From assembly GCF_003350375.1 (NCBI RefSeq), contig NZ_QQAR01000004.1, positions 1 to 64,000 on the forward strand: a DNA stretch of 64,000 nucleotides. Direction: 5' to 3'. Under the pieces are notes generated by a model. The model saw only the letters and a program-made list of their open reading frames with translations, did no database searches and was not told where the DNA came from. Below are positions 34,587 to 44,093 of the stretch, one piece after another. The translations under genes and the position numbers were made by a program. Positions within the stretch are counted from its first letter, which is position 1. Each line of letters starts with the position of its first letter. Origin of the DNA: Flavobacterium sp. AG291 (GTDB taxonomy: Bacteria; Bacteroidota; Bacteroidia; Flavobacteriales; Flavobacteriaceae).

Positions 34587-35921
34587 CTATTCTAAACATG
34601 TATTGCAATCGCCTTCAAGCTCATATAAAACCTGAACTTCAGTAAACGAAAGCACTTTTTTGTAGACTCTCAGGTCGTCAAGGAAACCTGTAAAACCGCT
34701 TCCTATAAAATAATCCATTGCTACATTTCCAATATTGGCTTCAGAAGCATCCTGACTATTTCTTAACTCACCATCACGGTATAGTTTTATATTATTAGCC
34801 TCATCTACTGTTACTACCAAATGATGCCAGTTACTTGTATCTACCGGAAGGGCTGCATCCGTTTTCCAGTCAGCATCCGCAATTTCAACATTACCTGCGG
34901 CGTATAAAGGAGCATTAAGCTGTTTAACTACCAGCAGAAAGCCTTCTCCTGTTGCATTTCCTTTTGAGAAAAGCTTTTCAACGTCGCCACCATTGGTATT
35001 CTGCATCCTGAACCAAAGGCTTATACTATATGGCTGGCCTTGTACAATGGCATTATCAGCACTTTTTGTTACCTGTAAAAACTGCGAACCATTAAAAGCT
35101 ACCGCACATTTTTGATTGCCCTGTCTGTCGGCTGTAAAAACTATATCCTGCGGCACAGTAACTTCGCTACCCTTCAGGTCTTTTACAACTCCATTTGAGA
35201 ACGTAATGTAAAGAGATAAATCTTCTACTAGTACGCCCGGATTAGTGCATCCGCCCTGCTCACAGCCTTGAAGCGCAAAATTTATAGCACTCAGTAACTC
35301 TTCATTTGAAAACACAGTTATTCCTGCGCCATCTTTTACATTTAACGAAATTGGATACCCTATTGAGTAATACTCATTAGGTCCCAAAGTCATCAGCATA
35401 ACATGAAGATCTTTATTGCTGTTAAGCACATAAGTGTTCTGAATCTGAAAACCACTGTTATAACGGTAAAAATTCAGAGGAAACACTAATGAAACACAAT
35501 CATCTCCTATTGCCGGAACCGGATCAGTACAGGTTTCACGAATCGCATCAAACAATTCCTGATTTTCAACAGTTACCTCATTATAATCCTGATCTGCAAT
35601 TGTTATCGGAAAAAACAAAGTAACGCGATCATCATCTTCTTCGCTTTCATTTAAGATTGCCGCTACAGCCTCATATTGAGACGGTGAAACAATTCTCATT
35701 TGCTGCCCGTTAACCATAATTTGCACCGGAAGCTTTATCTTATAGCAACTGGTACTGTCAATCACATTATCCTCTGCTGTATCATTAGCCGAAATTGACT
35801 TCAACACATCCGTCAAATTGGAGCTACGAGTTAATGCTTCGGTATTTTCACTTACCGATTCATTTTGGCAGGAAACTGCCGCAAATACGCATATCAAAAC
35901 AGCAAAAAATCTTTTTATCAT
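34587..35921 (-). CDS. Lipoprotein with LamG-type lectin domain
   Basis: A 444-residue lipoprotein (lipobox AAVSC, Cys18). The N-terminal half holds two related segments of about 90 residues, each opening with a Cys and a strand such as IKLPVQI or LVFPLNF and closing with VENQELFDAIRETC or FSNEELLSAINFALQGC; a third partial copy (LSLYITFSNGVVKDL) may follow. The C-terminal 180 residues are a LamG/concanavalin-like domain (YSISLWFRMQNT, WHHLVVTVDEANNIKLYRDGEL, FLDDLRVYKKVLS). It probably binds glycans at the cell surface, by inference. Promoter element at 35947-35954. Confidence 0.83.
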   Translation of the reverse strand: MIKRFFAVLICVFAAVSCQNESVSENTEALTRSSNLTDVLKSISANDTAEDNVIDSTSCYKIKLPVQIMVNGQQMRIVSPSQYEAVAAILNESEEDDDRVTLFFPITIADQDYNEVTVENQELFDAIRETCTDPVPAIGDDCVSLVFPLNFYRYNSGFQIQNTYVLNSNKDLHVMLMTLGPNEYYSIGYPISLNVKDGAGITVFSNEELLSAINFALQGCEQGGCTNPGVLVEDLSLYITFSNGVVKDLKGSEVTVPQDIVFTADRQGNQKCAVAFNGSQFLQVTKSADNAIVQGQPYSISLWFRMQNTNGGDVEKLFSKGNATGEGFLLVVKQLNAPLYAAGNVEIADADWKTDAALPVDTSNWHHLVVTVDEANNIKLYRDGELRNSQDASEANIGNVAMDYFIGSGFTGFLDDLRVYKKVLSFTEVQVLYELEGDCNTCLE

Positions 35922-35946
35922 TCTATGTGATATAATCTTAAACAGT

Positions 35947-35954
35947 CAAATTTA
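35947..35954 (-). promoter_or_regulatory. -7 element TAAATTTG of the LamG lipoprotein gene
   Basis: TAnnTTTG on the minus strand, 25 bases before the start. Confidence 0.55.
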
Positions 35955-35979
35955 AAAAAACCCTACCTGCTTTTTTATT

Positions 35980-36016
35980 TTTTTAAAAATAAAAGCCAAT
36001 CACCGAAGTGACTGGC
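35980..36016 (-). terminator. Terminator with TTCG loop, after the acidic lipoprotein gene
   Basis: On the minus strand a 9-bp stem (one G-T pair) closed by a TTCG tetraloop and followed by a T-rich tail. Confidence 0.8.
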
Positions 36017-36124
36017 CTTATAAAATCAGGGTTCTTTTTCATGTATGTTACTCTCCAGAAGCTTATCTTCTGAATCAAAATACCTTCTATACGGTAATAA
36101 AACCTCCCAAAAAGACTATACTAC

Positions 36125-36595
36125 TTAGTTTTTCTGAAAAGTAAGATAATCAACTCCTCCATCGCCTCCGCTCACATCAACAAGTTTAATCTCTGTTCCT
36201 GTTCTGGCAGCAATATCCCAATCATCCGTCAAATCAACAAATTCAAGAGGCTCTGTGAAAGTTATATCAATATCAATATCGCTGTCAAAGCTGTCATCAG
36301 TACTATCATCATCGCTGTTATCGTCATCATAAACCGACCATGCACCTGTATAAGTATTGGTCCCGTTAGTAGCTGTAAGCACTCCATTTTCACCAAAGGT
36401 AAAATTATACCCTTCAAAATTCCCTGTCTCGTCATTACCGTCTTCCTGAAAAAGAGTAATTCTCCAGGTTCCTGACTTCAGGTTGTTTGCCACTGCATTT
36501 GCATTGCCGTTTACATTATACTTCCCGTCATCGTCTGAACAGGCAGTCAGTCCCATAAAAGCAAGACAAGCAACAAATAGATTGATTTTTTTCAT
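36125..36595 (-). CDS. Acidic lipoprotein of unknown function
   Basis: A 156-residue lipoprotein with Cys19 (GLTACSDDDGKY), where the SDDD after the Cys fits a Bacteroidota surface-export signal. SGTWRITLFQEDGNDETGNF and YNFTFGENGVLTATNG resemble lipocalin-like flavobacterial lipoproteins. A run rich in Asp (residues about 88-110, DDDNSDDDSTDDS) may bind calcium, by inference. It lies upstream of and divergent from the FecI-FecR-receptor operon. Confidence 0.7.
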   Translation of the reverse strand: MKKINLFVACLAFMGLTACSDDDGKYNVNGNANAVANNLKSGTWRITLFQEDGNDETGNFEGYNFTFGENGVLTATNGTNTYTGAWSVYDDDNSDDDSTDDSFDSDIDIDITFTEPLEFVDLTDDWDIAARTGTEIKLVDVSGGDGGVDYLTFQKN

Positions 36596-36869
36596 TGGTT
36601 TAGTATTAAAATATTAGTGTAAAATTAGTAATGATGAACATATAGAGCAAAATTTTATAATTTTTTTAAAGTTTCACTCATTAATGCTGATACAAATAAA
36701 GTAAAATTCTACACGATTTAAAATTGCAAATTAGAAGTTGCCCAAACTGGTTTAGAATTTGCAAAAGTTGATTTAGTATTTGTCCAAAAAGCACATTTTT
36801 AATTTTTTACAACGCTTTGTATGCAACTTCTATTTTTTTTATAATTTACGCCCACTTTTACAAGCCAAA

Positions 36870-37391
36870 ATGAAAGACAATTCACTAAAGGGCATTTGCG
36901 AGGATATTATTTTTGCTAATTTTTTTAAAAACCATGCAAAATCATTACGCAATTACCTGTACTACAAATACGGAAACGAAGAGCAGGCAGAAGATGTTAC
37001 CCAGGAAGCATTTATAAAGCTATGGGAAAACTGCGCTAATGTACCTTTAGACAAAGCCAAGTCTTTTTTATACACCGTTGCCAACAATACAACGCTGAAT
37101 CATATTGCGCATCAAAAAGTTGTTTTGGAGTATTCTAAAAAAAGTGCTCCAAAAAACACCGATAACCAGAGTCCGGAATTTTTACTTGAAGAAGATCAGT
37201 TTAAGACAAAACTGCAAAATGCCATTGCTAAACTTACAGAAGCCCAGCGCACGGCATTTCTTTTACATCGTATCGATGGAAAGAAATATCATGAGATAGC
37301 CGAAATTCTCGGTATAAGTGTAAAGGCTGTAGAAAAGAGGCTTCACGGAGCACTAACAGAACTACGAAAAGAAATTGACAACCTTAGGTAG
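36870..37391 (+). CDS. ECF sigma factor, FecI-like
   Basis: A 173-residue sigma factor of the FecI kind that switches on an outer-membrane transport operon when its anti-sigma partner signals. Region 2: SLRNYLYYKYGNEEQAEDVTQEAF; region 4: LTEAQRTAFLLHRIDGKKYHEIAEIL. The ATG at 36870 is chosen; upstream in-frame codons are AT-rich and unlike the family. FecR-type anti-sigma and TonB-receptor genes follow on the same strand. Confidence 0.9.
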   Translation: MKDNSLKGICEDIIFANFFKNHAKSLRNYLYYKYGNEEQAEDVTQEAFIKLWENCANVPLDKAKSFLYTVANNTTLNHIAHQKVVLEYSKKSAPKNTDNQSPEFLLEEDQFKTKLQNAIAKLTEAQRTAFLLHRIDGKKYHEIAEILGISVKAVEKRLHGALTELRKEIDNLR

Positions 37392-37434
37392 GGTAATTTA
37401 AAAGAAAGCTGTTATAGTAAAAAAGGGATAAAAA

Positions 37435-38334
37435 ATGAACAACGAGAATATGTTAGCAAAATGGCTCAATAATGAGCTGGACGAGAAGGAACTAAAAGCC
37501 TTCATGGCCACGCCTGAGTATGCTACTTACAATAAGATAAAAGAATATTCTGCGCAGCTTACCATTCCTGAAGCTGACATGGATACTTTGTATTCCCGAA
37601 TTGAGGCAAACAAAAACAGACCGGTAAAAGTAAGAACCATGAGCCCATGGATATCTAGAATTGCAGCAATGCTAATCCTTGCATTAGGTGTAACTTACTT
37701 TGTATATACTAATAAAACCACAACAGCCTTTGCTGAAAACGGACAGCGTACAGAATTCCTGCTACCGGACAACTCATCTGTGACATTAAACTCGGGATCT
37801 GAAGCCGATTATAAAGCCTGGAATTGGAAAAATAATCGTAAATTGCATCTTGATGGCGAGGCTTACTTTAAAGTTGCCAAAGGCCAGACATTTGATGTGA
37901 TTACGACTATGGGAAAAGTTACCGTAGTAGGTACGCAGTTTAATGTAAAAGCAAGGGACAACCGTTTTGATGTAACCTGTTTTGAGGGTAAGGTTAGAGT
38001 AAGCAGTAATGGAAACACTATCCTGCTTACACCGGGAATGAGTGTAGCTTTTGATAATGGCAAACAGTTAGATATGCCTTCAGACGAAGATACTCAACCG
38101 GGATGGCTTACTTATGAGGTAAACTATCAGCATGAAGAACTGGGTCGAATCATTGAAGAAATGAAACGCCAGTACCGTGTGGATATCGAACTTTCGGATA
38201 AACAAATCAGTACTATAAAGCATTCCGGTAAAATACCAATGAACAACATTGGGGATGCCCTTGAGATTATTGAAACTGCTCACCATTTAAAATCACATAA
38301 AGCAGGCAATAAAATCATACTCTCTGTTGAATAA
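37435..38334 (+). CDS. FecR-family anti-sigma factor
   Basis: A 299-residue inner-membrane protein. The cytoplasmic N-terminus (LAKWLNNELDEKELKAF) should bind the sigma factor; a membrane segment lies at about 77-93 (AAMLILALGVTYFVYT). The periplasmic FecR domain has EFLLPDNSSVTLNSGSEADY, LHLDGEAYFKVAKGQTFDV and VVGTQFNVKA, followed by a short STN-like end (DALEIIETAHHLKSH). It is 43 bases after the sigma gene, and its stop overlaps the receptor start (TAATG). Confidence 0.93.
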   Translation: MNNENMLAKWLNNELDEKELKAFMATPEYATYNKIKEYSAQLTIPEADMDTLYSRIEANKNRPVKVRTMSPWISRIAAMLILALGVTYFVYTNKTTTAFAENGQRTEFLLPDNSSVTLNSGSEADYKAWNWKNNRKLHLDGEAYFKVAKGQTFDVITTMGKVTVVGTQFNVKARDNRFDVTCFEGKVRVSSNGNTILLTPGMSVAFDNGKQLDMPSDEDTQPGWLTYEVNYQHEELGRIIEEMKRQYRVDIELSDKQISTIKHSGKIPMNNIGDALEIIETAHHLKSHKAGNKIILSVE

Positions 38335-40856
38335 TGCTAAAAATCAGGCATCTTTTGATGTTCTTACCGCTTTTATTTATCGTCCCCAATATTTTTGGGC
38401 AGAACGAAAATAAAAGTATTGAGCTCAAAAAACTGCTTGAAGACATGGCGCTTTACCATAATGTAAAGTTTAACTATGCCGATAAAGACATAGAAGGCAA
38501 ACTTATTTCACCACCCGAAATATTCCTTCCGTTAAAAGCCAAACTGGTATACATAGAAAACCGTACCCATTTAAGCTACAAAGAAGTTGGTGGATATATT
38601 GTAATATATTCTGCCCCATCAATAGCTAAGAAACGTTGTGCTTACATAATCGATGAAGTTGGCGATCCCGTAGACAGGGCTGTCATACAACTTCCGGACA
38701 ACAGCAAAATTGTTACCCGACAGGATGGTTATTTTGAACTGCCCGCTACTCTAACCGGAAGTATCTTTATCGACCACCTTAACTACGAACCCATAAGCAT
38801 AAACGTAAAAGAGTTTAAGGATGACTGTAAAGCCATTGTTTTAAAACTCGAAGTACTCGAACTTCAGGAACTGATTACCGAGCGTTATATTGCCACGGGT
38901 ATATCCAAAAAAAAAGATGGAAGCTTTACGCTCAAACCTAAAAAGTTTGGTATCCTACCCGGACTAATAGAACCCGACGTGTTGCTTACCATGCAGCAAC
39001 TTCCGGGCATAAGCAGCATCGATGAAACCGTATCTAACATTAATGTTAGGGGTGGTACGCACGACCAAAACCTGTTTTTATGGAATGGCATACGCCTTTA
39101 TCAAACCGGTCACTTCTTTGGATTAATTTCGGCAATTAACCCTAACCTGGGTAATGAGGTAAAAATCTTTAAGAACGGAACCTCTGCATTTTATGGAGAG
39201 AGCGTATCGAGCGCAGTTGATATATCCTCTCATACTAAAGATATAGGAAATAGTAATTTTACCTTTGGAAGCAACATGATCAATGTTGACTTTTACACGA
39301 GGATAAAAGCCAGTGAAAATGCAAATTTCGAAATTTCAGCCCGACGCTCATTTACTGATGCCATAGAATTCCCTACCTATAGCAAGTACTCTAAAAGGAT
39401 ATTTCAGAACACCATAGTTACCGACCTGGATCAGAGCACCAAAATAAACTACCAAAGCGACAAAGAATTTTACTTCTATGATTTTACAGGACAATATCAT
39501 CAGAAAATAGGATCTAAGCACAACCTGTTTGTAGACTTCATTGGCATTAGAAACAATCTTGACTTTACTCAAGGGAGTGTGGTTATTACAGAACGCAGTA
39601 ATCTTCAGCAGCTAACACTTGGCGGTTCGGCAGGCTGGAATACGCAATGGAATAAAAAACACAGCAGCGAAGCCAGTTTTTATACTTCTTATTATAATGT
39701 TGACGGAAACAACTCATCAATACAGTCAGGACAGGTAATGCAGCAGGGCAATACTATCCTTGACATGGGGCTAAAGATCGCTGACCATCAAAAGCTAACC
39801 GACCGTTACCAGTTGCACACCGGGTATCAATATAACGAGATAGGTATCGAAAATTCAGATCAGGTTAACGAACCATCTTACAGCAGGAATATTAAAGAGG
39901 TTTTAAGAACCCACGCTCTTATTGGCGAAGTTGAATATGATACCGAAAATAAAAAACTGCATTCAAGAGCCGGAGTGCGTTTAAATTACATTACCAAATT
40001 TGGCATGGTCTACCCTGAACCACGTTTACAGGTAAATTATACTCTGACTCCCGACTGGCAGCTTGAAGGCCTTGCCGAAATGAAAAGTCAGAGCACTTCA
40101 CAGATTGTAGAACTTCAGGGTGACTTTCTGGGCATAGAGAAAAGAAGATGGGTGTTATCTAACGATAAGGATGTACCCGTTCAAAAAAGCAGGCAATTAT
40201 CTATAGGAGCAACCTATAAACGCAATGGCTGGCTTATATCTTTAGAAAATTATTATAAAAGAGTAAAAGGTATTACCTCAGGTGGACAGGGCTTCCAGGA
40301 TCAGCTGGAACTCTTGCATGACACAGGACAATATTCCGTATGGGGTAGTGAGTTCCTTGTTCAGAAACAATTCAAAAACTTCTATACCTGGCTAAGCTAT
40401 ACGTTAAACGACAACAATTATAAGTTTGACAACTTTATTCCGAACAAATTTCCGAGCAGTTTTGAGATCGAACATACTATAAATACCGCTGCAATTTATG
40501 AGTGGAAAAAAGTAAAAATCGCATTAGGTTCCAGATGGTTTACCGGCAAACCTTTTACGCCTGCGATTAGCAACGCACCCGAATTTGTTACACCTTCCAG
40601 TCCTGTTGTTCAGTATGCAGCACCTAACTCGGCAAACATCCAAACCTTTTTCCAGGTAAACTTCTCTGCTTCTTATGTTATAAAAGCTACTGAAAAATCG
40701 CAATTACAGTTAGGCCTTTCAGTACAAAATATTTTCAACCGCAAAAATATCATAAACAGATATTACCGTATTAACAGTGACAACAACGGTATCGAAGTTG
40801 TAAATACCTATGCGCTTGAGCGCACCCCTAATGCACTTATAAAATTTACATTTTAG
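38334..40856 (+). CDS. TonB-dependent receptor with STN and carboxypeptidase-like domains
   Basis: An 840-residue outer-membrane receptor. A signal peptide is followed by an STN domain (LKKLLEDMALYHNVKFNYAD) able to signal to FecR, a carboxypeptidase-like regulatory domain (AYIIDEVGDPVDRAVIQLPD), the plug (LLTMQQLPGISSIDETVSNINVRGG) and a beta-barrel ending in aromatic F. It is translationally coupled to fecR. No SusD-type partner is present, so it is less likely to be a classic glycan SusC. The ligand is unknown; iron-complex, peptide or small-molecule uptake are possible. Confidence 0.92.
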   Translation: MLKIRHLLMFLPLLFIVPNIFGQNENKSIELKKLLEDMALYHNVKFNYADKDIEGKLISPPEIFLPLKAKLVYIENRTHLSYKEVGGYIVIYSAPSIAKKRCAYIIDEVGDPVDRAVIQLPDNSKIVTRQDGYFELPATLTGSIFIDHLNYEPISINVKEFKDDCKAIVLKLEVLELQELITERYIATGISKKKDGSFTLKPKKFGILPGLIEPDVLLTMQQLPGISSIDETVSNINVRGGTHDQNLFLWNGIRLYQTGHFFGLISAINPNLGNEVKIFKNGTSAFYGESVSSAVDISSHTKDIGNSNFTFGSNMINVDFYTRIKASENANFEISARRSFTDAIEFPTYSKYSKRIFQNTIVTDLDQSTKINYQSDKEFYFYDFTGQYHQKIGSKHNLFVDFIGIRNNLDFTQGSVVITERSNLQQLTLGGSAGWNTQWNKKHSSEASFYTSYYNVDGNNSSIQSGQVMQQGNTILDMGLKIADHQKLTDRYQLHTGYQYNEIGIENSDQVNEPSYSRNIKEVLRTHALIGEVEYDTENKKLHSRAGVRLNYITKFGMVYPEPRLQVNYTLTPDWQLEGLAEMKSQSTSQIVELQGDFLGIEKRRWVLSNDKDVPVQKSRQLSIGATYKRNGWLISLENYYKRVKGITSGGQGFQDQLELLHDTGQYSVWGSEFLVQKQFKNFYTWLSYTLNDNNYKFDNFIPNKFPSSFEIEHTINTAAIYEWKKVKIALGSRWFTGKPFTPAISNAPEFVTPSSPVVQYAAPNSANIQTFFQVNFSASYVIKATEKSQLQLGLSVQNIFNRKNIINRYYRINSDNNGIEVVNTYALERTPNALIKFTF

Positions 40857-40862
40857 ACATAA

Positions 40863-40887
40863 AAAAAGCGCCTTTAAGGCGCTTTTT
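40863..40887. terminator. Bidirectional terminator after the receptor gene
   Basis: 10-bp stem AAAAAGCGCC/GGCGCTTTTT; it also serves the PNGase F-like gene on the minus strand. Confidence 0.9.
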
Positions 40888-40905
40888 AAATTGTAATAGA
40901 AATCA

Positions 40906-42306
40906 TTATTCTTTAATGATCTTCTTAACCACCGATTGGTTATTGTCAAATGCAATTTTTACCATGTAAATTCCTGACTGGAATTGAGTCATATCAATTT
41001 TATCAGAAGAACCTGTGTAAACATTCTGACCTAAAGTATTAACCACATTTACTGATTTAATAGCAAGACCGCCTGTATTTATTGTAACAAAATCATTTGT
41101 TGGGTTAGGGTAAACACTTACCGCTTCTTTAAGGAAAGTTTCTTTGTCTAATACTAAACCATCAATGCCTTCTCCTGTAAGGTAAACAGACATTGGAAAG
41201 TATCCCTGATCTCCTGCAAATACTGCATCCGGAACTTCAATTCTATATGTGTGCAGACCTGCCGCAAGATCTCCTAACTCAACAACGCGGTTAGGAATTT
41301 TATCACCAGGACACCAGTTATTCCAATACCAATAAGCATCATCATCAGGCATAACAGGAGGGTTGCTTGTTCCGTTACACTGGTAATAAATACAGTTTAC
41401 CTGAGTGTTGTACTGAAGGTAAGGTATACATGATACACCTCCCGGTTTATATTGTAGTTTTAATTCATCATCAAAATAGATAAAGTGGTTTCTTCTAACA
41501 TACTCTTCACCTTGACTATTTGATCCGTGGTTAGAAGTAATAATATGAAGCTGTGCGTTTTGAACCGGAGCATCAAGAGTTACATACAATGATCTTACTG
41601 TCTGATTTAATACATCTGTACCATCAAGGGTATAGTTTTTTAGCTCATACTTAAAAGACAATGGTGTAACAAATGAAGAAGTCGGTGTTGCAATATTTTC
41701 ATCAGTAGTAGACTCGAAAGTTAAAGAGCCCATATAAACATCTTTTCTGTTAGCACAGATTGGAATTTCAACAGCCGCACCTCCCTGGCCAGGGCCACCC
41801 TGATAACCATAAACCTCAAGTTCTATCCAAAGATCATAAACCGCTGTTAATGCCTCATCGTGGAAAAGGTTCGTTAAATGATTAAGATCATATACATAAG
41901 GAACCTCCGTTACAGTAGTATTAGTCAGCCTCATGAAAGGAGTAATAAAACGACCAATCTCAATTCTTTTAACCTCGTTATAATCATAAGTTGTTTGTCC
42001 TTTAGGTACAAAGGCAAGGTTTACATTACCAATCCTGTCATAGTTATCACAAAGCGGGCTAAGTGTAACCGTCATGGTAAGTGTATTACCGAATGCATCA
42101 AGTTCCTCCTGCGTAAGCATTCTTCCATAAGAAGAGTTAGAGTTACGAATAAGTCCTTCAGGAACAGGTTCGCTTACAGTTTCACCATACATTCCATAAA
42201 AAATAGCACCATCAAACGGCGTAAGCGTATACGCCTCCTGTGCCATAGTTTTGAACGGAACTGCAAAACCTGCAAGTAACGAGAGTAATAGTAAAGTTTT
42301 CTTCAT
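40906..42306 (-). CDS. PNGase F-like peptide N-glycosidase with T9SS domain
   Basis: A 466-residue secreted protein whose body matches peptide-N4-(N-acetyl-glucosaminyl)asparagine amidase F. The signature EIGRFITP (116-123) is as in PNGase F, and WCPGDKIPNRVV matches its WCPG motif. The catalytic acids have counterparts here: Asp90 (CDNYDRIGN, like Asp60), Glu164 (IELEVYG, like Glu118), and Glu267/268 (GEEYVRRNHF, like Glu206). It should cut N-glycans from glycoproteins. A signal peptide and type A T9SS domain (SVYPNPTNDFVTIN ... GIYMVKI) direct secretion. Alignment is by eye, and overall identity looks low. Confidence 0.75.
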   Translation of the reverse strand: MKKTLLLLSLLAGFAVPFKTMAQEAYTLTPFDGAIFYGMYGETVSEPVPEGLIRNSNSSYGRMLTQEELDAFGNTLTMTVTLSPLCDNYDRIGNVNLAFVPKGQTTYDYNEVKRIEIGRFITPFMRLTNTTVTEVPYVYDLNHLTNLFHDEALTAVYDLWIELEVYGYQGGPGQGGAAVEIPICANRKDVYMGSLTFESTTDENIATPTSSFVTPLSFKYELKNYTLDGTDVLNQTVRSLYVTLDAPVQNAQLHIITSNHGSNSQGEEYVRRNHFIYFDDELKLQYKPGGVSCIPYLQYNTQVNCIYYQCNGTSNPPVMPDDDAYWYWNNWCPGDKIPNRVVELGDLAAGLHTYRIEVPDAVFAGDQGYFPMSVYLTGEGIDGLVLDKETFLKEAVSVYPNPTNDFVTINTGGLAIKSVNVVNTLGQNVYTGSSDKIDMTQFQSGIYMVKIAFDNNQSVVKKIIKE

Positions 42307-42419
42307 AGTAATAAGTTAATTTAGGGGCGAAAAGTACACAAAAAATTAACCTAAAACACACATTTAGCTTTCAAAAATACTGATTTTCAGCTAAAAACGA
42401 AATATTCCTACATATAACC

Positions 42420-44090
42420 CTAAAACTGAAAATAAATAAATGGTTGTGGTCCTGCAGAAGCTGCAGCATAAACCAGCCAGTACACCAATCCCAGAATAAT
42501 CCCCTTAACAACAAGAGGGGTTTTATCGAAAGTATTTCTCAGTGTAGACGAGAAACTATCCGGAAGGAAATGCCATACATAACCTATAAGCATCAGAAGG
42601 AATACATTTTTATACCCCATAATGATAGTTTGCCATTGTTCAGGGGCAAACTTAACCAGGCTTATGTTATTAATTACCTCCAATGCTGTAGGAAAATCTT
42701 TCGCACGGAAAAACAACCAGCAAAATGCGACAAAATGGAAAGTCAGAATTATAGAAAAGAAGTTCCATACACGTTTTGCTCCTGTTTTAGGTGCCCCTTT
42801 TCGCTCAGGGAAATATTCTGCAAATAATTTATGTACTGCCAAAGCCATACCATGCAATGCACCCCAAATAATGAAACGTAGGCTCGCACCATGCCAAAGT
42901 CCGCCCAACAACATGGTTGTCATCAGGTTCACATTGGTAAACATGGTTCTGTCTTTGTCTCTTGAAAGCGCAAAAGTAAGTGTGAACACCAATAAAGAAC
43001 CAATACCAAGTATAAGCGGCAGGTTACTCTCGGGGCCATAAGTTGCACCCCAAACTATTAATGAAAGGAAAAACACCACCGGGAAAAAGAAACCCGCAAA
43101 AGAGCCATTTCGGTTACCACCTACCGATATATAAAGGAAATCCTTTAGCCATGTAGAAAGTGATATGTGCCATCTTCTCCAAAATTCGGTGATAGAAGAC
43201 GAGTTATATGGTGTACGAAAGTTAGTAGGCAGCTTAAATCCTAAAAGCAGCGCTATACCTATCGCCATGTCACTGTAGCCCGAGAAATCACAGTAGATCT
43301 GGATAGTGTAGCCGTAAGCAGCCATAAGGTTCTCAAATGGCGTATAGGCATTAGGAAGGTCGAATACCCTGTCAACAAAGTTGATGGATATATAATCGGA
43401 TATTACCGTTTTTTTGATAAGTCCGCCAATAATAAGGAACAACGCCCTGTTTACATCTTCCCTCGTAAGTTCAAGCTTAGCATAAATTTGCGGAATGAAA
43501 TCCTTAGCTCTCACAATAGGACCCGCCACAAGCTGTGGAAAGAACGATACGAAGAAAAGATAATCAACATAGGTTTTAGTAGGTACTATTTCTTTTCTGT
43601 AGATCTCTATAATGTAACTTATCGACTGGAAGGTATAGAATGAAATACCCACCGGAAGTATTACTTTGTAAAATTCGAAATGAGCTCCAAAAAGGTCATT
43701 ATACGTTCCTATTATAAAGTTTGTATACTTAAAATACCCTAAAAACGTAAGGTTAGCAATTACACTAAACCACAAGTAGATCTTTCGGTATGTGGTACGC
43801 TCTTCCCTGTAAAGGAAATAACCAAGCGTATAATCAACAACTGAAGAAAACAGCAGCAGTACGAAAAGCATACCGCTCGAATTAAAATAAAAATAAAGCG
43901 AGAAAAAAATGGTATATACAAGCCTTGCCCTAAATGTATTCCTTAGCAGTATATAAAAAAGATAAAACAGCAGAAACAATCCCAGAAACCTCCAGGTATT
44001 GAATAGCAAAGGGGATTTTGCGTCATAGGCAAACAATTTTACTATGTCTTCGCCTGAAAATTGCGAAAAAATATCTGAAAGCTGCTGCAT
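42420..44090 (-). CDS. MBOAT-family O-acyltransferase
   Basis: A 556-residue polytopic inner-membrane enzyme of the AlgI/DltB type that moves acyl (often acetyl) groups across the membrane onto an extracellular polymer. Motifs: FPQLVAGPIVRAKDFIPQ, FCDFSGYSDMAIGIALLLGF, FWRRWHISLSTWLKDFLY and GGLWHGASLRFIIWGALHG, the last with the catalytic His. It follows two SGNH hydrolase genes by three bases on the minus strand and is the last gene of the argS-led group. Confidence 0.93.
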   Translation of the reverse strand: MQQLSDIFSQFSGEDIVKLFAYDAKSPLLFNTWRFLGLFLLFYLFYILLRNTFRARLVYTIFFSLYFYFNSSGMLFVLLLFSSVVDYTLGYFLYREERTTYRKIYLWFSVIANLTFLGYFKYTNFIIGTYNDLFGAHFEFYKVILPVGISFYTFQSISYIIEIYRKEIVPTKTYVDYLFFVSFFPQLVAGPIVRAKDFIPQIYAKLELTREDVNRALFLIIGGLIKKTVISDYISINFVDRVFDLPNAYTPFENLMAAYGYTIQIYCDFSGYSDMAIGIALLLGFKLPTNFRTPYNSSSITEFWRRWHISLSTWLKDFLYISVGGNRNGSFAGFFFPVVFFLSLIVWGATYGPESNLPLILGIGSLLVFTLTFALSRDKDRTMFTNVNLMTTMLLGGLWHGASLRFIIWGALHGMALAVHKLFAEYFPERKGAPKTGAKRVWNFFSIILTFHFVAFCWLFFRAKDFPTALEVINNISLVKFAPEQWQTIIMGYKNVFLLMLIGYVWHFLPDSFSSTLRNTFDKTPLVVKGIILGLVYWLVYAAASAGPQPFIYFQF

Positions 44091-44093
44091 TAG

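Noticed and set aside
42622..43041. 139-codon plus-strand frame opposite the MBOAT gene
   Set aside because: Antisense shadow of a clear membrane enzyme; no start signal or motif.
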